From Acidimicrobiia bacterium (lineage in GTDB: Bacteria > Actinomycetota > Acidimicrobiia > Spongiisociales > ZC4RG35): a stretch of DNA of 7,904 nt. This document shows, in pieces, positions 6,118 to 7,904 of the stretch (position 1 is the first letter of the stretch; every line of letters begins with the position of its first letter). The notes under the pieces are model-generated. The model was not told the DNA's origin. It was given only the letters and a program-made list of their open reading frames with translations, and did no database searches. The stretch covers positions 1 through 7,904 of the forward strand of contig JAICND010000051.1 in assembly GCA_025929005.1 (NCBI GenBank). Reading direction: 5' to 3'. Both the position numbers and the translations under genes were made by a program.

Positions 6118-7799
6118 GTCAGCCCGTCGAAGGGGTCGCCATTTCCCCGCCCGGGAGGCGGACCCGCTTCGGACGCTCGAGTGGCCCAGGCGGGGAAGGG
6201 GAACTCGAGGATCAGAGGGACCGGGATCTCCGGCTGAGCGAGCAGCATGGTCCCGGGTTTGAGGATGGTCGCCCGTTGGCGTTGGACCGACGGCAGAAAC
6301 CCGTACTCCTCCCTGCTCGCCTCAGCGGGGTCGAGGCGTCCGACCACCCGCACCGAGCAGTTGGCGATGATGCGGCGTTCGACCTCGCTCGCGGTCTGCT
6401 GCGCCCCGACCAGGATCACTCCGAGGCTGCGGCCACGCTCGGCCACGTCGAGCAGAACCTGCTTGATAGGGCTATCCCCTTCCCGCGGTGCGTATTTGTT
6501 CAACTCGTCGAGGACCAAGAACAGCAACTCGCCGGACTGCCCCGCCGACTCCTTGTCCTCTAACGCCCGCCGGAGGGTGACTCCTACCACGAACCGTTTG
6601 GCCCGGTCGTGGAGATTGTGGAGATCGATGACCGTCACCTGGCGGTCGAGACTGACCCGGTGCTTCTCGGGATTGGGCTGGTCGCCCCGGATCAGGCTCT
6701 CGACGTGGCGGACTGCCGAGTAGAGCCTGCGGACGAAGGCGTTGGCGGTACCCCGGCCGATGGCTGGTCCCGCCCACACCGGTCCATCGTCTTCGCTCTG
6801 GACCTTTTCGGTGATGAGGTCGGCGAGATCCCGGAAGGTACGCACCTCTTTGCCTTCGATCCGAACTCCCCCGTCGCCGATACCTGCGGCCCGGCGTAGT
6901 TGGAGCATGACGTTGAAGATGACCATCGTGTACTGGGAGCGGTCGTCCTCGGCGTCGGCGAAGAGAAACGGCAGCAGGTCGCCGTGGCAGAACTCCTCGA
7001 GAGTCCAAAAGAAAGCGGTGACGCCCGTCGTGCGGGAGGAGACGTCTGGGACCGCGGCTCCGCCCCTGCGCGGCGGCGCATACACGGCGATCGATCGAAA
7101 GGCTTCCGCCGGCAAAGCGAGCTTGTGATAGCGCTCACGCTGGTCGTCGTCGAGGACGACGTTGGGGTGATCGAGAAAGAGGAGGTCTTCGCCCTTCACG
7201 TTAAAGATGAGCGCCTTGGTGTTGACGGCCCTGGCCCCCAAAACGCCAGAGGTGAAAAGGGAGTGGAGCAGGAAGGTGGCGTAGCTGGTCTTGGTGGCAA
7301 CCCCCGAGATGCCCGAGATGTTGACGTGGGCGCCCCGCTGCCCATCGAGAAATTCCAGATTGACGAACATCGGCTCGCCGTTGCGGGACAGCCCTACCGG
7401 GAGCTTCTGCTGCATCTGGTCGAAGAAGAGAGCCCGGTCGCGGTCGTCGCCGGTCGCCACCCGCACCGGTTGACCCGGGAGAGGTGGGACAAACATCTCC
7501 GGCTCGAACCGGGTGGCCGTCACCTGGGCCGCCTCGATGATCTCGGCAGGCAGCAGACCCTGCTCGATCAGAAAGACGTCCGAATCAAAGCGGGCGCCCT
7601 CGTGTCGGGCCCGGACCTGAGCCACCATCCCATAGATGTGGACGACCTCTCCTCCGGGGAGGTGGCGCTCAAGAGCGACCACATCGTCGAGTTGAAGAAA
7701 ACGCTGGGGGTCGACCCCCACCCAAAACTCGAGCGGGGTGGCATCCTCGGTGCCAATGACCCGGCCAACCGGTCCCGCGTCCTTCTGTTCCACTTCCAC
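6114..7799 (-). CDS. herA: HerA-like DNA translocase ATPase with atypical Walker A
   Basis: A 561-residue protein of the HerA/FtsK superfamily, hexameric ATPases that pump DNA and work with NurA. Residues about 8-115 are beta-rich and fit the HAS barrel (GRVIG at 12-16 and WVGVDP at 26-31). Walker A lies at HVNISGISGVATKTS (158-172, K170/T171). Walker B is LLFLVLDELNKYAP (425-438, D431/E432), followed by the sensor strand GVILVGAQQTASEVERR (460-476) and ANCSVRVVGRLDPAEA (479-494), where R488 is a possible arginine finger. A last strand, LILEFPFPAW (529-538), and a Gly/Pro-rich tail close the protein. The P-loop departs from GxxxxGK[ST]: the residue before K170 is Thr, not Gly. About 260 residues separate Walker A from B, suggesting an insertion. 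The GTG at 7799 is chosen for the -10 box 8 nt upstream; a GTG two codons later (7793) is possible. First gene of the cluster, overlapping sbcD by 4 nt. Confidence 0.88.
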   Translation of the reverse strand: MEVEQKDAGPVGRVIGTEDATPLEFWVGVDPQRFLQLDDVVALERHLPGGEVVHIYGMVAQVRARHEGARFDSDVFLIEQGLLPAEIIEAAQVTATRFEPEMFVPPLPGQPVRVATGDDRDRALFFDQMQQKLPVGLSRNGEPMFVNLEFLDGQRGAHVNISGISGVATKTSYATFLLHSLFTSGVLGARAVNTKALIFNVKGEDLLFLDHPNVVLDDDQRERYHKLALPAEAFRSIAVYAPPRRGGAAVPDVSSRTTGVTAFFWTLEEFCHGDLLPFLFADAEDDRSQYTMVIFNVMLQLRRAAGIGDGGVRIEGKEVRTFRDLADLITEKVQSEDDGPVWAGPAIGRGTANAFVRRLYSAVRHVESLIRGDQPNPEKHRVSLDRQVTVIDLHNLHDRAKRFVVGVTLRRALEDKESAGQSGELLFLVLDELNKYAPREGDSPIKQVLLDVAERGRSLGVILVGAQQTASEVERRIIANCSVRVVGRLDPAEASREEYGFLPSVQRQRATILKPGTMLLAQPEIPVPLILEFPFPAWATRASEAGPPPGRGNGDPFDGLT

Positions 7800-7807
7800 C
7801 TGTTGCG

Positions 7808-7813
7808 AGGGTA
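7808..7813 (-). promoter_or_regulatory. Candidate -10 box of the herA-sbcD-sbcC-nurA cluster
   Basis: On the minus strand TACCCT (TANNNT) ends 8 nt before the herA GTG at 7799, the spacing of a leaderless actinobacterial promoter. A TTGTCA hexamer on the same strand at 7830-7825 resembles a -35, but it is only 11 bp from the -10, too close for a standard sigma-70 promoter. There is no ribosome-binding site upstream of the GTG apart from a weak AGG touching it, which also favours leaderless initiation. Confidence 0.42.
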
Positions 7814-7857
7814 TCAGCGGGGTGTGACAAGCCCGGGGACCGCCGGCCGGTTGGGTT

Positions 7858-7863
7858 TACGAT
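7858..7863 (+). promoter_or_regulatory. Candidate -10 box of the zinc-ribbon gene at the right edge
   Basis: TACGAT (TANNNT) ends 8 nt before the GTG at 7872, mirroring the herA and gpsA arrangement. No Shine-Dalgarno lies in the 8-nt gap and no good -35 is visible. The 72-bp divergent region 7800-7871 therefore appears to hold two back-to-back leaderless promoters, with their -10 boxes 44 bp apart and a GC-rich CCGGCCGG stretch between them. Confidence 0.42.
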
Positions 7864-7871
7864 CTTCATTC

Positions 7872-7904
7872 GTGTGGACGTGTCCACGATGCGGAAAGCT
7901 GTTC
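7872..7904 (+). CDS. Start of a zinc-ribbon protein (possibly DUF5655-like), cut by the window
   Basis: A GTG-initiated frame reads MWTCPRCGKLF and stays open to the last base. The C4-P-R-C7 knuckle at the extreme N-terminus suggests half of a zinc site. From memory, DUF5655-domain proteins of actinobacteria begin with a very similar MWTCPxCG sequence followed by a second Cys/His pair, but 11 residues cannot prove this. The start is supported by the TANNNT box 8 nt upstream and by divergence from herA. No function is assigned. Confidence 0.45.
   Translation, partial: MWTCPRCGKLF

Noticed and set aside
1749..7799. Calling the cluster a dedicated anti-phage island
   Set aside because: No integrase, transposase, restriction gene or composition shift is seen, and the flanks are housekeeping genes. 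A defence role is possible but unsupported by this window.
7825..7830. TTGTCA as a -35 box for herA
   Set aside because: It is only 11 bp from the TACCCT -10 box, outside the usual 16-18 bp spacing.

Overview
The window is GC-rich (about 60-65% G+C by eye) and almost entirely coding. The protein flavour points to a member of the Actinomycetota, perhaps an Acidimicrobiia-type lineage, though no rRNA or marker gene is present to prove it. Pointers are a mycobacterial HtdZ-like MaoC hydratase, a HerA/NurA pair of the kind I recall from actinobacteria, frequent GTG starts, and start codons placed 7-8 nt after a TANNNT -10 box, as in leaderless actinobacterial transcripts. No mobile element, tRNA, rRNA, CRISPR array or phage gene is visible.

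Layout. The left edge (1-266, minus) holds the N-terminal 88 codons of a divergent YchF-like GTPase/ATPase. Thirty bases away and divergent lies gpsA (297-1292, plus), a complete glycerol-3-phosphate dehydrogenase. From 1300 to 7799 everything is on the minus strand and forms one tightly packed cluster, transcribed right to left: herA (HerA/FtsK-type ATPase) -> sbcD/mre11 -> sbcC/rad50 -> nurA -> a MaoC/HtdZ-like hydratase. All four junctions are 4-nt NTGA overlaps. A 72-bp divergent region (7800-7871) separates herA from a plus-strand gene, of which only 11 codons of a CxxC zinc-ribbon N-terminus are in the window.

How the genes work together. HerA, Mre11, Rad50 and NurA are the four components of the archaeal DNA-end-resection machine. 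Mre11-Rad50 recognises and nicks or trims broken ends, and the HerA hexameric translocase with the NurA nuclease carries out processive resection. The gene order here, herA-mre11-rad50-nurA, matches the order I recall for thermophilic archaea, so this looks like a complete bacterial version of that machine in a single operon. Mre11 and Rad50 carry all expected motifs. HerA has a good Walker B but a clearly non-canonical Walker A. NurA is divergent but retains both DG motifs and a C-terminal Tyr/His region. The final gene of the cluster, a fatty-acyl hydratase, has no obvious link to DNA repair.

The most noteworthy points are the archaeal-type four-gene resection operon in a bacterial housekeeping context, the unusual HerA P-loop, the translational coupling of a lipid-metabolism enzyme to it, and a consistent leaderless promoter geometry (TANNNT, 7-8 nt, start codon) at four starts.
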